From Flagellimonas meridianipacifica (lineage in GTDB: Bacteria; Bacteroidota; Bacteroidia; Flavobacteriales; Flavobacteriaceae), in assembly GCF_003001695.1 (NCBI RefSeq), contig NZ_PVYX01000001.1:1860001-1924000 (forward strand): a stretch of 64,000 nucleotides of DNA, written 5' to 3'. The position numbers were made by a program, and so were the translations under genes. The notes beneath the pieces are model-generated. The model did not search any database, had not been told where the DNA came from, and worked only from the letters and a program-made list of their open reading frames with translations. Below are positions 25,655 to 35,699 of this stretch, in pieces (the stretch's first letter is position 1; each line of letters starts with the position of its first letter).

Positions 25655-26824
25655 TCAATCCCACGTATAATTCTTCTTAGCCGCTTGATTTTTAATAGCA
25701 TTCAACAAAGCATTTTCTAATTCGCCTTTTTCCTGTTTTTGGTTTTTAGCTATATAGGCCTCTCGCTTCACGTTCAAATCTTGTATTTCTTTCTGAATGC
25801 GTTTGCGCTCTTCTTTTTTACTTTGGATGTATTCCTTCATTTCCTTTTCTGATTTTCCGCGCAGCTCCTTGGGTAAATCTTCTTCTTGGATTTCATCCAA
25901 TTCCACTTCGGCTTCCTCCACAGCATCTACCAAATCCCATTTGGAGTTTTTATAAAGCCTTGAACTTTTACTGACGGAACGCTTTACCGCAACACCTTTG
26001 TTCACATTATAGGCTTCAGAGTCCTGCGCAGCCTGGGATGCCACTTTTGCCGCTCCCAATGAACCATACGAGATATACGTATTGTTCAATTGCGTATTCA
26101 GTTTGATAATAACATCGTCATACGGGGTGTCTATATGGACTACCTGTCTGTTATGGTCAATGGCCATGTATTCCCCACCGGTCAATGTGGCTCCATTTTT
26201 CCACTTTGTGGAAATACCTTGTTGATAATTTCCACAGAATATGGTATTAACAATGATGTCTTTCTCTTTGGCATTCAGAGCTGCATCCTTATAATTTAGC
26301 TTGCCTTGGGTAAAGGGTTCGTTTCCAGCAATAAAAATCATTTTCAAATCATCCGCATTTTTTCCCCAGTCCAACTGTTTTAAGGAAGTGTGGATAACCT
26401 CTCCACAGAATTCCTCTCCACCATTGGTGGTTAGCGAAAAGAGTTTTTCCGAAATCTCATCCAAATCACTACTAAAGCCCAATACCTGTCGAATATATCC
26501 CTCTCTTGCAGAAAGATTATCATTACCATATTCATATAGAGCAATTTGCAGGGAAGGTCTTACTTCATTTCCGCATCGAGCATAGGTGAATTCATTCACA
26601 ATGTCCCAAAGCTGGGATTTTGCTTGATTGATTAGTCCATCCATACTATTGCTGGTATCTAATAGCAGGGCAAGCTTTACATATTGCTTGGCTGGTTTTT
26701 CCGATATGTAATTAGTGGTCAGTGCTATTTTTTCAGAAGTGTTGGATTTGAGGTTGCACCCATATAGATTTCCCAGAGTGAATGCAAACACGGTTATTCC
26801 AATAAAAAGTTGTCTTCGTTTCAT
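25655..26824 (-). CDS. VWA-domain lipoprotein
   Basis: A 389-residue protein with a lipobox (LYGC, C23). A von Willebrand A domain follows with a complete MIDAS start (D56-T-S58-N-S60) and the rest of the fold to about residue 250 (IFIAGNEPF, NTIFCGNY). The C-terminal third is a charged coiled coil (KEERKRIQKEIQDLNVKRE). VWA domains bind protein partners through a divalent metal. The partner and role are unknown. It is divergent from the histidine kinase gene at 27032. Confidence 0.85.
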   Translation of the reverse strand: MKRRQLFIGITVFAFTLGNLYGCNLKSNTSEKIALTTNYISEKPAKQYVKLALLLDTSNSMDGLINQAKSQLWDIVNEFTYARCGNEVRPSLQIALYEYGNDNLSAREGYIRQVLGFSSDLDEISEKLFSLTTNGGEEFCGEVIHTSLKQLDWGKNADDLKMIFIAGNEPFTQGKLNYKDAALNAKEKDIIVNTIFCGNYQQGISTKWKNGATLTGGEYMAIDHNRQVVHIDTPYDDVIIKLNTQLNNTYISYGSLGAAKVASQAAQDSEAYNVNKGVAVKRSVSKSSRLYKNSKWDLVDAVEEAEVELDEIQEEDLPKELRGKSEKEMKEYIQSKKEERKRIQKEIQDLNVKREAYIAKNQKQEKGELENALLNAIKNQAAKKNYTWD

Positions 26825-27031
26825 GATTAAATCTTTAAAAAATTCAAGCTAAAAGTATCTCCATCTTTTTGGTTTAAAAATCAGTAATGAGTGAATCGTC
26901 TCTTTCGGTGAGCGAATGGTTTTTCTTGCTTCGTAAGACCGGAAATTTTGGTATATACTAGCTGGTTTGACACTTTTCATCATTTTTTAAACCCAGCAAT
27001 ATGAACTAAGTTTACAGGGTATTCTCTTAGA

Positions 27032-29236
27032 ATGAAACATGTAATACACATAGTATTAACGCTACTGTTAGGGTGCACTTGGGGATGGAGCCAGATTGAA
27101 TCCAGCAGGTCACCTATCACCATAGAAGGTTCGGTAAGGGGTAAGGAAAACTATACTCCTATAAGTGGGGTTGAAGTATCCACAGATAAGGGAGAATATA
27201 CACTTACCAATGCCTTGGGAGAATTCAGAATCAAAGCAGCGATAGGGGATATCATTATTTTTGAAAGCCCCGAGTTTGAAACCGTTGAGCATCGTATCAC
27301 TTCGGGTGAAGATGTGGATGTTTTGGTCGAGGGATATGCAGACTCTAAAGCGGGTTCGGTTTCAAAAAAGAGAGTGTCCAGAGGTGTTCTGAATCATCAA
27401 AGGTATCTGGATTCCGCTATTTTTTATAAGACTACGGACCTTGAGAAAAGTATTGACTTTATAGCCAAATCTATTGCCGATTTGGGTAGAAGGGGTAATA
27501 AAAATGAGCTTTCAGAATCACTTACTGCTCTAGGGGAAATCTATTCCTATCATCAACAATACGACTTAGCCATTGCCAACTTTAAAGACGCCTTGACAGC
27601 AAAAAAGAGCTCGAAGACCACATTGCTATTGGCTAAAGCCTACCTAGATAACATGGAATATGGCAAAACTGAAGCTGAGTTAACCCCTTTAATCAAGGTC
27701 AAAAATCTTACCGCAGTGCAACGCATAGAACTTTATGAAACCTTAGGGGATGCTTACAATGGATTGTCTGATTTTGGAAAAGCAGAAGATTTTTATCGTG
27801 AAGGTTTGAAGATTGCCGAAAAAAATCAGCTGTCCTCTAAAATCATAGACCTTAACTCAAAAATTGGGGACAGTTTTGCGAAACAGAATAAGGTTCTTGA
27901 AGCTGAAGGTTTTTACACCAATTCACTTAACTTATCACGAAGTTCGGCACCGTCAAGGGTGGTAAAGGAAAATGAAAAGGTAGCCGATTTTTACAATGAC
28001 AAGAATAGATTTGATGAGGAGATTCAACTAAGAAAACAAAGCTTGGACGAGTTGGAACAGTTGCCCAAGGAGAATAATAGAGGACTCGTTTCAGAAGTCG
28101 GTAAAGATTCTATTACCGCTCAGCGAATCAATTATAAGATTGCCAATGCATACATAGCCCAAAATAAGTTGGATGAGGCAATACCGTATTTGCAAAAAAG
28201 CATTGTTGAAGCCGATACGGAAAACGATCTGGTGGTAAAAAAGGATGCCACACGGAAGTTATCTGAAGTGTATCGTTACAAAGGGGATTTTACCAAAGCT
28301 TTGGAATCCTATCAGAATTATGTGGCAGTTGTAGATAGCTTATATATCCGAAAAGAACAAGAGATTTCTAGAGCTGCACGTTTTAATCGGGAGATAGCTA
28401 CCAGTCAAAATCGAATCTCAAGCTTGGAGCAGGAACGGCAATTGTCCCAAAGTAAATATGACCTTGCGTTGACCGAACAACAATTGTTCGAGGAAACCAG
28501 TAAGAGACAAAAATGGATAATTTATACCCTCCTGATGGGAATCCTGTTATTGGGTTCCACCGCCTTTTTCTTTTATCGGAGCAACAGGCAACAGAAACTT
28601 GCCAACAATCTTCTAGCGTTGAAATCACTTCGTACGCAGATGAATCCCCATTTCATCTTTAATGCGTTGAATTCAGTGAACAATTTTATTGCAAAAAGTG
28701 ATGAACGAAGTGCAAATCGATTTTTAAGTGAGTTTTCAATTTTAATGCGCAGCGTATTGGAGAACTCAGAAGAAGATTTCATTCCTTTATCCAAAGAGCT
28801 GGAATTGCTGGAGCTCTATGTGAAACTGGAACATTCTCGATTTGAAGACAAGTTTGATTATCAAATTGATATTGACCCATCCATAGACATAGAGGCTTTT
28901 CAAATACCCCCAATGTTGTTGCAGCCCTATATTGAAAATGCGATATGGCATGGGCTTCGATACAAAGAGGAAAAAGGCATGCTCAACATCAAAATGAATT
29001 CGTTGGATGCGGATACTCTTAAAATTGAAATTACCGACGACGGAATAGGAAGGAAAAAGTCGGCCAAACTCAAAACGCAGCATCAGAAAAAACAAAAGTC
29101 CAAAGGGATGGGCAATATTAAAAGACGTCTGGATATTTTGAACGGGATGCATGGTAACCAAATTGAGGTAGAGGTGAATGATTTAAAAACAGATGGTTCA
29201 GGTACAAAGGTTACCCTAAAATTGAAGAAGAGATGA
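27032..29236 (+). CDS. Sensor histidine kinase, LytS type, with TPR and carboxypeptidase-regulatory-like domains
   Basis: A 734-residue membrane kinase. In order: a signal peptide (about 1-20); a beta-sandwich like carboxypeptidase regulatory domains (30-98, VEVSTDKGEYTLTNALGEF); tetratricopeptide repeats (about 140-435); a coiled coil; one membrane helix (about 492-515); a His_kinase domain with H540 in NPHFIFN; and a GHKL ATPase domain (LLQPYIENA near 631, DDGIGRKK near 669, GMGNIKRRLDIL near 690). It overlaps its LytTR partner by four bases. The stimulus is unknown. Confidence 0.94.
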   Translation: MKHVIHIVLTLLLGCTWGWSQIESSRSPITIEGSVRGKENYTPISGVEVSTDKGEYTLTNALGEFRIKAAIGDIIIFESPEFETVEHRITSGEDVDVLVEGYADSKAGSVSKKRVSRGVLNHQRYLDSAIFYKTTDLEKSIDFIAKSIADLGRRGNKNELSESLTALGEIYSYHQQYDLAIANFKDALTAKKSSKTTLLLAKAYLDNMEYGKTEAELTPLIKVKNLTAVQRIELYETLGDAYNGLSDFGKAEDFYREGLKIAEKNQLSSKIIDLNSKIGDSFAKQNKVLEAEGFYTNSLNLSRSSAPSRVVKENEKVADFYNDKNRFDEEIQLRKQSLDELEQLPKENNRGLVSEVGKDSITAQRINYKIANAYIAQNKLDEAIPYLQKSIVEADTENDLVVKKDATRKLSEVYRYKGDFTKALESYQNYVAVVDSLYIRKEQEISRAARFNREIATSQNRISSLEQERQLSQSKYDLALTEQQLFEETSKRQKWIIYTLLMGILLLGSTAFFFYRSNRQQKLANNLLALKSLRTQMNPHFIFNALNSVNNFIAKSDERSANRFLSEFSILMRSVLENSEEDFIPLSKELELLELYVKLEHSRFEDKFDYQIDIDPSIDIEAFQIPPMLLQPYIENAIWHGLRYKEEKGMLNIKMNSLDADTLKIEITDDGIGRKKSAKLKTQHQKKQKSKGMGNIKRRLDILNGMHGNQIEVEVNDLKTDGSGTKVTLKLKKR

Positions 29237-29967
29237 GCGAATTAAGAACCATAATAGTCGAGGATGAGGCTACCAGTAGGGAAATATTGCAGAACTATTT
29301 GACCAAGTATTGTCCGTCTGTACAGGTTTTGGGAGAAGCTCCCAACATAACCGAAGGTATGGAACTGATAAGGAAATATAATCCTGATTTGGTTTTTTTA
29401 GATGTGGAAATGCCATTCGGCAACGCGTTCGACCTCTTGGATAAAATTCCCGACCGCACTTTTGAAACGGTTTTCGTCACTGCATACAATCAATACGCCA
29501 TGGATGCCCTGAACAATCATGCTGCATATTATTTGATGAAGCCCATAAACATTGACGAATTGGTCAAGGCTGTGGATTACGTAGTTGATATCAAACAAAA
29601 GGAAAATGCATTGGAAGGTCAGGTGCTGAAGGCAAAATCCGGTAAAGCAGAAGGTAAGATTACGGTACCACAACAAGATGGTTTTCAGGTGCTTGATGTC
29701 TCGGAGATTTTCTTTTGCAAGGCAGATGACAACTACACAGAAATTTTTTTGGAAAACAAGAAAATACTGGTCAGTAAGACCTTAAAGTATTTTGAAGAAG
29801 CTTTGATGGAGTATCCCTTTGCGCGTATCCATAAATCATATCTTGTAAATGTTGGGGAAGTGGTACGATATAGGAAAGGAAAAGGGGGTAGTGTAGTATT
29901 GTCAAATGGAAAAGAGCTTTCAGTTTCAGCATCAAAAAAATCGGCATTGTTGGCCTATTTTCAATAA
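29233..29967 (+). CDS. LytTR-family response regulator
   Basis: A 244-residue regulator. Residues 1-120 form a receiver domain with acidic pocket E10/D11 and the phospho-acceptor D57 in VFLDVEMP. About residues 140-244 form a LytTR DNA-binding domain (ILVSKTLKYFEEAL, RIHKSYLVN). The cognate kinase is the overlapping upstream gene. The targets are unknown; the neighbouring gamma-carbonic anhydrase and fabD genes are in the same direction. Confidence 0.95.
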   Translation: MSELRTIIVEDEATSREILQNYLTKYCPSVQVLGEAPNITEGMELIRKYNPDLVFLDVEMPFGNAFDLLDKIPDRTFETVFVTAYNQYAMDALNNHAAYYLMKPINIDELVKAVDYVVDIKQKENALEGQVLKAKSGKAEGKITVPQQDGFQVLDVSEIFFCKADDNYTEIFLENKKILVSKTLKYFEEALMEYPFARIHKSYLVNVGEVVRYRKGKGGSVVLSNGKELSVSASKKSALLAYFQ

Positions 29968-29973
29968 AGAAGT

Positions 29974-30486
29974 ATGATAATAAAATCAGTTCGGGGTAAA
30001 ACCCCTCAAATGGGTAAAGAATGTTTCATTGCAGAAAATGCGGTGATTGTGGGTGATGTTTCTATGGGGGATGAATGCAGTATTTGGTACAATGCTGTAT
30101 TAAGAGGGGATGTGCACTATATTAGAATTGGTAACAAAGTAAATGTCCAAGACGGGGCTGTGGTTCATTGTACGTATAAAAAATCCCCGACGAATATCGG
30201 AGACAACGTTTCCATTGGTCACAATGCCATAGTGCACGGATGTACCATTAAGGATAATGTACTTGTAGGAATGGGCAGCATTATTATGGATGACTGTGTA
30301 GTGGAAAGCAATTCAATTATAGCGGCAGGAGCGGTGGTCACCAAAGGAACCCATGTCGAATCAGGAAGCGTTTATGCTGGAATGCCTGCCAAAAAGATAA
30401 AGGATGTAAGTCTCGAATTGATGTCGGGAGAGATAGATAGAATCGCAAACAACTATGTAAAATATGCAAGTTGGTTTAAGGAATAA
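29974..30486 (+). CDS. Gamma-carbonic anhydrase family hexapeptide-repeat protein
   Basis: A 170-residue left-handed beta-helix protein with the usual hexapeptide repeats. The three zinc-type ligands of gamma-carbonic anhydrases are visible as H65 (VVHC), H83 (IGHN) and H88 (IVHG). The start SIWYNAVLRGDV near 36 is typical of the YrdA/PaaY/CaiE-like subgroup. Many members have weak or untested anhydrase activity. It follows the LytTR gene by six bases, so it is probably cotranscribed with the two-component system. Confidence 0.9.
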   Translation: MIIKSVRGKTPQMGKECFIAENAVIVGDVSMGDECSIWYNAVLRGDVHYIRIGNKVNVQDGAVVHCTYKKSPTNIGDNVSIGHNAIVHGCTIKDNVLVGMGSIIMDDCVVESNSIIAAGAVVTKGTHVESGSVYAGMPAKKIKDVSLELMSGEIDRIANNYVKYASWFKE

Positions 30487-30533
30487 TGCGTGCCAAAAAA
30501 TCCCTACTTTTATAACCAACTAAATAAACACCA

Positions 30534-31415
30534 ATGAAGGCATATGTTTTTCCTGGACAGGGAGCGCAGTTTGTGGGAATGGGCTTGGATTTGTATGAAA
30601 ACCATCCTGTAGCACAAGATTTTTTTGAACAAGCAAATGATATTTTAGGATTTTCGATTACGGATATCATGTTTGAAGGTACTGCCGAAGAACTGAAACA
30701 GACCAAAGTTACGCAACCCGCTATCTTTCTCCACTCGGTGATATTGAGTAAAGTATTGGGAGATTCTTTTACGCCAGATATGGTCGCAGGGCATTCATTG
30801 GGAGAGTTTTCCGCTTTGGTGGCCAATAATGCTTTGAATTTTGAAGATGCCCTTAAATTGGTTTCCCAAAGAGCGATGGCCATGCAGAAAGCATGTGAAT
30901 TGAAACCTAGTACTATGGCGGCTGTATTGGGATTGGATGATGAGGTTGTGGAAAAAATTTGTGAGGAAACCCCTGGTATTGTTGTGGCAGCAAATTATAA
31001 CTGTCCTGGCCAACTGGTCATATCCGGGGAGGTGGATGCGGTGAATGCAGCATGTGAAACTTTAAAAGCTGCTGGAGCACGAAGGGCTTTATTACTCCCA
31101 GTGGGAGGAGCATTTCATTCTCCGCTTATGGAACCAGCTCGTGAAGAGCTGGCTGCTGCTATTGAGGCAACTACCTTCAATACACCATCATGTCCAATTT
31201 ATCAGAATGTGACTACAATAGCGGTGAATAAACCAGAGGAAATCAAGACGAATCTAATTGCACAACTGACAGAGCCTGTAAAATGGACCCAAAGTGTTCA
31301 AAATATGGTAAAGGATGGTGCGACATCGTTTATCGAAGTAGGTCCAGGCAAGGTTCTACAAGGGTTGGTGCGAAAAATCAGTTCTGGAATGGATACTGCT
31401 TCGGCAACGGTATAA
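30534..31415 (+). CDS. fabD: Malonyl-CoA:ACP transacylase
   Basis: A 293-residue enzyme that moves malonyl from CoA to acyl carrier protein for fatty acid synthesis. Catalytic residues are visible: S88 in GHSLGE, R113 in SQRAMAM, H195 in GAFHSPLM, and Q60/Q61-region VTQPAIF. The oxyanion-loop start FPGQGAQ is at 7-13. Length is typical. It lies 47 bases after the gamma-carbonic anhydrase gene, with a weak TACTTTTA element between. Confidence 0.95.
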   Translation: MKAYVFPGQGAQFVGMGLDLYENHPVAQDFFEQANDILGFSITDIMFEGTAEELKQTKVTQPAIFLHSVILSKVLGDSFTPDMVAGHSLGEFSALVANNALNFEDALKLVSQRAMAMQKACELKPSTMAAVLGLDDEVVEKICEETPGIVVAANYNCPGQLVISGEVDAVNAACETLKAAGARRALLLPVGGAFHSPLMEPAREELAAAIEATTFNTPSCPIYQNVTTIAVNKPEEIKTNLIAQLTEPVKWTQSVQNMVKDGATSFIEVGPGKVLQGLVRKISSGMDTASATV

Positions 31416-31575
31416 AACTTCATATGAAATGTAATACGTAGTTTACCTAATAAACTTAGATTTAAACTACAAAGTTGGGCGAATCCTCCTTTTTTTAGTA
31501 ATATTGGCTCCCTCCCAAATTTTGAATAATTACTTGTGCAGGCCCAATTAAAATAAATGGACTAGGTCTCATTTT

Positions 31576-34500
31576 ATGCTAAATAAAACCTCAAATCAGG
31601 ATAATTTTTGCCTGGCAAAAAGGCTTCTTCTAGCCTTTATTTTTTTCTTTTTTGCCTATTACGGGTATAGTCAGACAATCAGCATCAACGATGTGACCCT
31701 GGCTGAGGGAAATGCTGGCACGACGGACTTCATCTTCACGGTGAGCGTGGACGGCGGCGGCAATGCGGGCACAGACATAGATTTTACGGTGAACACGGTC
31801 AATGGCACTGCGACTTCCGGGACGGACTACGTAGCGATAACGGGCGGTTCGGGCACGATAGCTTCGGGCACTCCCAGCACCACGATAACGGTTACGGTCA
31901 ACGGTGACACGGATGTTGAGGGGGACGAGGAGTTCTCGGTTGTGCTCAGCGGAATTACGGGCGGCACTGCGGGCGATGACACGGGGCTTGGCACGATCAC
32001 CAACGACGACGTGGCGCCCCTTGACGCGATCAGCATCAACGATGTGACCCTGGCTGAGGGAAATGCTGGCACGACGGACTTCATCTTCACGGTGAGCGTG
32101 GACGGCGGCGGCAATGCGGGCACAGACATAGATTTTACGGTGAACACGGTCAATGGCACTGCGACTTCCGGGACGGACTACGTAGCGATAACGGGCGGTT
32201 CGGGCACGATAGCTTCGGGCACTCCCAGCACCACGATAACGGTTACGGTCAACGGTGACACGGATGTTGAGGGGGACGAGGAGTTCTCGGTTGTGCTCAG
32301 CGGAATTACGGGCGGCACTGCGGGCGATGACACGGGGCTTGGCACGATCACCAACGACGACGCATTTGTTGCCACTATTACGGCAAACGATAACACTGCT
32401 GCGGAAGCAGGTATAGATACGGGCCAGTTCACAGTAAGTTTGGATGCGGTGAATAACACGGGCAGTGCGATAACCGTGAATTACAACGTAGGAGGTACCG
32501 CTGCTTCAATAGATGACTTTGCTGCACTTTCTGGCAGCGTTAATATCCCCAATGGCCAAGATACGGCCACAATAACCCTTATCCCTGTTGATGACAACGA
32601 TGTAGAGGGCAACGAGACGGTCATCTTGACTCTTGGCACAGGAACAGGCTATACGATTGGGACAACTTCCAGTGCAACGGTAACAATAACCAGTGATGAT
32701 ATAGCTTCTATCAGCATAAACGATGTCACTTTATCCGAAGGAGATGCTGGCACAACTGATTTTGACTTTACCGTAAGTGTGGATGGTGGAAATAATGCAA
32801 TAGGTGATATTGACTTTATAGTGAACACCAATGATGGGTCAGCCCAAGCTGGTACGGACTACACGGCGATAGTAAACAGTCCTAGAACGATAACAAATGG
32901 CACTTCGAGTACAACTGTTACAGTTACAGTAAATGGGGATGCGGATATAGAAGGGAATGAAGATTTTACGTTGGTTCTCAGTGCTCCGAATAACGCTACC
33001 ATTAATAATGGGACTGGGATAGGGACAATCGTGAATGATGATTTTGCTGGTCCCTGCAACGCTGGAAATGTGGCTCCAGCCTTGGATACTTCTCAACCCT
33101 TGGAGTTTTGTGATGTGGTCATGGCCGACTTAAATGACTATGTCACAAATACAGCACCACCAGGAACCGTACTTACTTGGAGCACTTCTTCCGATATAAC
33201 AAACACTGGAGCCTTTTTTGATGGGATTGTTGTGGCAGCCTCATCCTATTTTGGTTTTTTCTACGATGAAGTTAATCTGTGTGCCAGTCCAATCCTAACC
33301 ATTACCTTGAGCAGAACGATTACACCATCTGTTCTGACTACAACACCTGCATCCCGCTGCGGGGAGGGTACTGTAACCTTAAGTGCTACTTCTAGTGAAG
33401 GTACATTGGCTTGGTATGCCAGTGCGTCAGGAGGAACAATTCTGGGTACAGGACCTTCTTTTGTAACGCCAAGCCTTACAACGACGACATCTTTCTTTGT
33501 TGAAGCAACTTTGAATGACTGCACCTCCCCTAGAACCGAAGTGGTGGCTACGGTCAATAACAATCCTTCTCCTGGAACCCCCACAGATACCTTCGCTTGC
33601 AATGTTGCTGGCAACGGAGGTCCGACCATAATCGATTTGGATGATACGCTGACGGGTGCTGAACCTGGGGTTTGGGCTGTGATAACACAGCCAACAGGTG
33701 GTACAGTGGTTATTGGTTCTGGAAATGCTACAAATTTTGAAGGGCAACCTAGTGGAGATTACGTATTTGAATATACCACCAACAGCGCGGTACCCCCATG
33801 TGTTGACAGCTCAGTTCAGGTTACCATTTCTGTAAGTGCTTGTATTGTGGATAGTGATGGTGACGGACTCAGGGATTCTGAGGAGTTGAGCCTAGGAACA
33901 AATCCAAACAACCCAGATACGGATGGAGATGGTTTAACAGATGGTGAAGAGGTGCTAGTTGTGGATGACCCTAGTACAACGGCCATTCCTGAAGTGGCAA
34001 CTGATCCTTTAGATCCATGTGATCCATTCTTAATTCCTTCTTGTAACCCTTTGCCCATTGATTTAGCAATTACCAAAGAAGTGGTTAGCGGAAGTGTGAC
34101 ACCTGTATTGGGTTCGAATGTAACCTTTAGGATTACCTTAGAAAATGCCATGATGAGTCGAGTGTTGAATGTTGTGGTCAATGACCCAATTCAACTAAAC
34201 CCAGGATTTCAATATGAATCAGATAACGCTTCTATAGGAAGTTATGATGATGCAACAGGTCTTTGGACCATTCCTGAGCTTTCAGGGGATGAGGAATCAG
34301 TGACTTTGGAAATAACCGTTAGAGTCTTGGTGATAGGACAATTATCAAATACAGCTACTATTGATTCATCCTTCCCTATAGATGATAATGCCACAAACAA
34401 TACCGCTACGGTCTTAATAAACGTATCCCAAAGTCCATGTTTGGAACCTGGTACTTTATGTAATATATTTTCTCCCAATGGGGATGGGATAAATGATACC

Positions 34501-34713
34501 CTAAGGTTTGTCGACCCGAACAACGAATTTCCCAACAATAGATTGGAAGTGTTTGATCGATATGGTAACAGTGTATTTGAGGCAAATGGCTACGACGGCT
34601 CATGGGATGGGACAGGAAGTAATGGAAATTTACCCTTAGGTACGTATTTCTACGTCTTGGATTTGGGTAACGGAACCGAACCTCAAAAAGGATGGATACA
34701 AATAATAAGATAG
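31576..34713 (+). CDS. Large type IX-secreted surface protein with Calx-beta repeats and gliding-type C-terminal domain
   Basis: A 1,045-residue protein: signal peptide to about residue 33 (YGYSQ); four Calx-beta-like domains (about 35-145, 152-262, 263-375, 376-490); an Ig/PKD-like region with several cysteines (490-750); a calcium-binding type 3 segment (about 755-795, [24 protein letters not shown]); a DUF11-like domain (about 827-950); and a type B sorting domain (953-1045, [29 protein letters not shown]). The last directs type IX export. The first two Calx-beta units are identical at DNA level. A PorP/SprF-family gene follows one base after the stop. Confidence 0.92.
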   Translation: MLNKTSNQDNFCLAKRLLLAFIFFFFAYYGYSQTISINDVTLAEGNAGTTDFIFTVSVDGGGNAGTDIDFTVNTVNGTATSGTDYVAITGGSGTIASGTPSTTITVTVNGDTDVEGDEEFSVVLSGITGGTAGDDTGLGTITNDDVAPLDAISINDVTLAEGNAGTTDFIFTVSVDGGGNAGTDIDFTVNTVNGTATSGTDYVAITGGSGTIASGTPSTTITVTVNGDTDVEGDEEFSVVLSGITGGTAGDDTGLGTITNDDAFVATITANDNTAAEAGIDTGQFTVSLDAVNNTGSAITVNYNVGGTAASIDDFAALSGSVNIPNGQDTATITLIPVDDNDVEGNETVILTLGTGTGYTIGTTSSATVTITSDDIASISINDVTLSEGDAGTTDFDFTVSVDGGNNAIGDIDFIVNTNDGSAQAGTDYTAIVNSPRTITNGTSSTTVTVTVNGDADIEGNEDFTLVLSAPNNATINNGTGIGTIVNDDFAGPCNAGNVAPALDTSQPLEFCDVVMADLNDYVTNTAPPGTVLTWSTSSDITNTGAFFDGIVVAASSYFGFFYDEVNLCASPILTITLSRTITPSVLTTTPASRCGEGTVTLSATSSEGTLAWYASASGGTILGTGPSFVTPSLTTTTSFFVEATLNDCTSPRTEVVATVNNNPSPGTPTDTFACNVAGNGGPTIIDLDDTLTGAEPGVWAVITQPTGGTVVIGSGNATNFEGQPSGDYVFEYTTNSAVPPCVDSSVQVTISVSACIVDSDGDGLRDSEELSLGTNPNNPDTDGDGLTDGEEVLVVDDPSTTAIPEVATDPLDPCDPFLIPSCNPLPIDLAITKEVVSGSVTPVLGSNVTFRITLENAMMSRVLNVVVNDPIQLNPGFQYESDNASIGSYDDATGLWTIPELSGDEESVTLEITVRVLVIGQLSNTATIDSSFPIDDNATNNTATVLINVSQSPCLEPGTLCNIFSPNGDGINDTLRFVDPNNEFPNNRLEVFDRYGNSVFEANGYDGSWDGTGSNGNLPLGTYFYVLDLGNGTEPQKGWIQIIR
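31678..32011 (+). repeat. Direct repeat copy 1 (334 bp), first Calx-beta module
   Basis: Read base by base, this is identical to 32029-32362 at an offset of 351 bases (117 codons). It is much richer in G+C than its surroundings: 36 of 60 bases in 31741-31800, against 20 of 60 in 32761-32820, which encodes a homologous module. Confidence 0.95.
32029..32362 (+). repeat. Direct repeat copy 2 (334 bp), second Calx-beta module
   Basis: An exact copy of 31678-32011, in frame, joined by a 17-base linker unique to the first copy's end. No synonymous differences were seen, so the duplication or conversion is recent. Confidence 0.95.
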
Positions 34714-34714
34714 G

Positions 34715-35698
34715 ATGATGATGGAGAGGATACATTTAATACAAAGCGCTCTTGTCGCATTTTTGGTTTCCATAAGTTTTTGCGTTGCGCAACAAGAACC
34801 CCAGTATACGCAATACATGTACAACGTTGGTAGTTTCAATCCAGCCTATGTGGGTACGGTTGAAACTATGGATATTTCCGGTTTGTACAGAGCACAATGG
34901 ATAGATATTCCCGGTGCACCAACTACTATTCGATTTGGAATAAATGCTCCGCTCAATAATGAAAAAACCGGGCTTGGATTTAATGTAATAAATGATGCCT
35001 TGGGACCTTCAGATCAGACGTTTATAACCGTTTCGTATTCGTATCAAATCAATCTATCTGACGCAACTAAATTGTCTTTTGGTCTTTCTGGAGGAGGGTC
35101 CTTGCTGAATTTGGATTTTTCCGAAGGAACTTTTAATGATCCAAATGATCCCGCAACTACAGGTGAAACCGTAAGTAATTTTTATCCCATTGTTGGCGCA
35201 GGCTTGTTTCTTTACGAGGATAATTGGTATACTGGAGTTTCGGTGCCAAATTTCCTTACCAATGGTTTGTATAATGATGAAGTGGCCACAGTGATTGAAG
35301 ACAATTTACAGTTTACCTTTATCGGAGGGTATGTTTTTGATATATCAGATAGGACCAAGTTTAAACCCGCCTTTTTGGTGAACTACCTGGAAGGATTGCC
35401 GGTAACAGTTAATCTGTCGGCCAACTTTCAATTTTTGGATGCCTTTACCATTGGGGCTGCATATCGTTTTGACAACGCAGTCAGTGGTCTAGCTGGCTTT
35501 CAGATATCCAATAGTCTTTTTGTAGGGTATAATTATGACTACAATACAAATGGATTGGGGGATTTTAGTGGAGGTTCACACGAAGCCATTGTTAAGTTTT
35601 ATTTGGGTAGAGGAGGTTCCAATTCAAGAGGTTCTAAGAATAGGGATAAATCACTCAAAGGCAAACCGAAACAAATAGATTCACCAAGATTCTTCTAA
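34715..35698 (+). CDS. PorP/SprF family type IX secretion membrane protein
   Basis: A 327-residue outer-membrane protein with a signal peptide ending CVAQQ. The family motif region is YTQYMYNVGSFNPAYVGT, followed by alternating barrel strands and a basic C-terminal tail rich in Lys/Arg/Ser. In F. johnsoniae sprF lies beside the adhesin gene sprB and is needed for its export. The one-base gap to the upstream adhesin gene suggests the same pairing. ATG at 34715 is the first of three possible in-frame ATG codons. Confidence 0.93.
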   Translation: MMMERIHLIQSALVAFLVSISFCVAQQEPQYTQYMYNVGSFNPAYVGTVETMDISGLYRAQWIDIPGAPTTIRFGINAPLNNEKTGLGFNVINDALGPSDQTFITVSYSYQINLSDATKLSFGLSGGGSLLNLDFSEGTFNDPNDPATTGETVSNFYPIVGAGLFLYEDNWYTGVSVPNFLTNGLYNDEVATVIEDNLQFTFIGGYVFDISDRTKFKPAFLVNYLEGLPVTVNLSANFQFLDAFTIGAAYRFDNAVSGLAGFQISNSLFVGYNYDYNTNGLGDFSGGSHEAIVKFYLGRGGSNSRGSKNRDKSLKGKPKQIDSPRFF

Positions 35699-35699
35699 T

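Noticed and set aside
31438-31470. Inverted repeat GTAGTTTA...TAAACTAC after fabD as a terminator
   Set aside because: The loop is 17 bases, the stem is AT-rich, and no T-run follows; support is too weak to call.
31827-32459. Open frames on the minus strand across the repeated adhesin DNA (31827-32159 and 32178-32459)
   Set aside because: They share most of their sequence only because they are antisense to the duplicated module. They lack start context and are shadows of the GC-rich coding strand.
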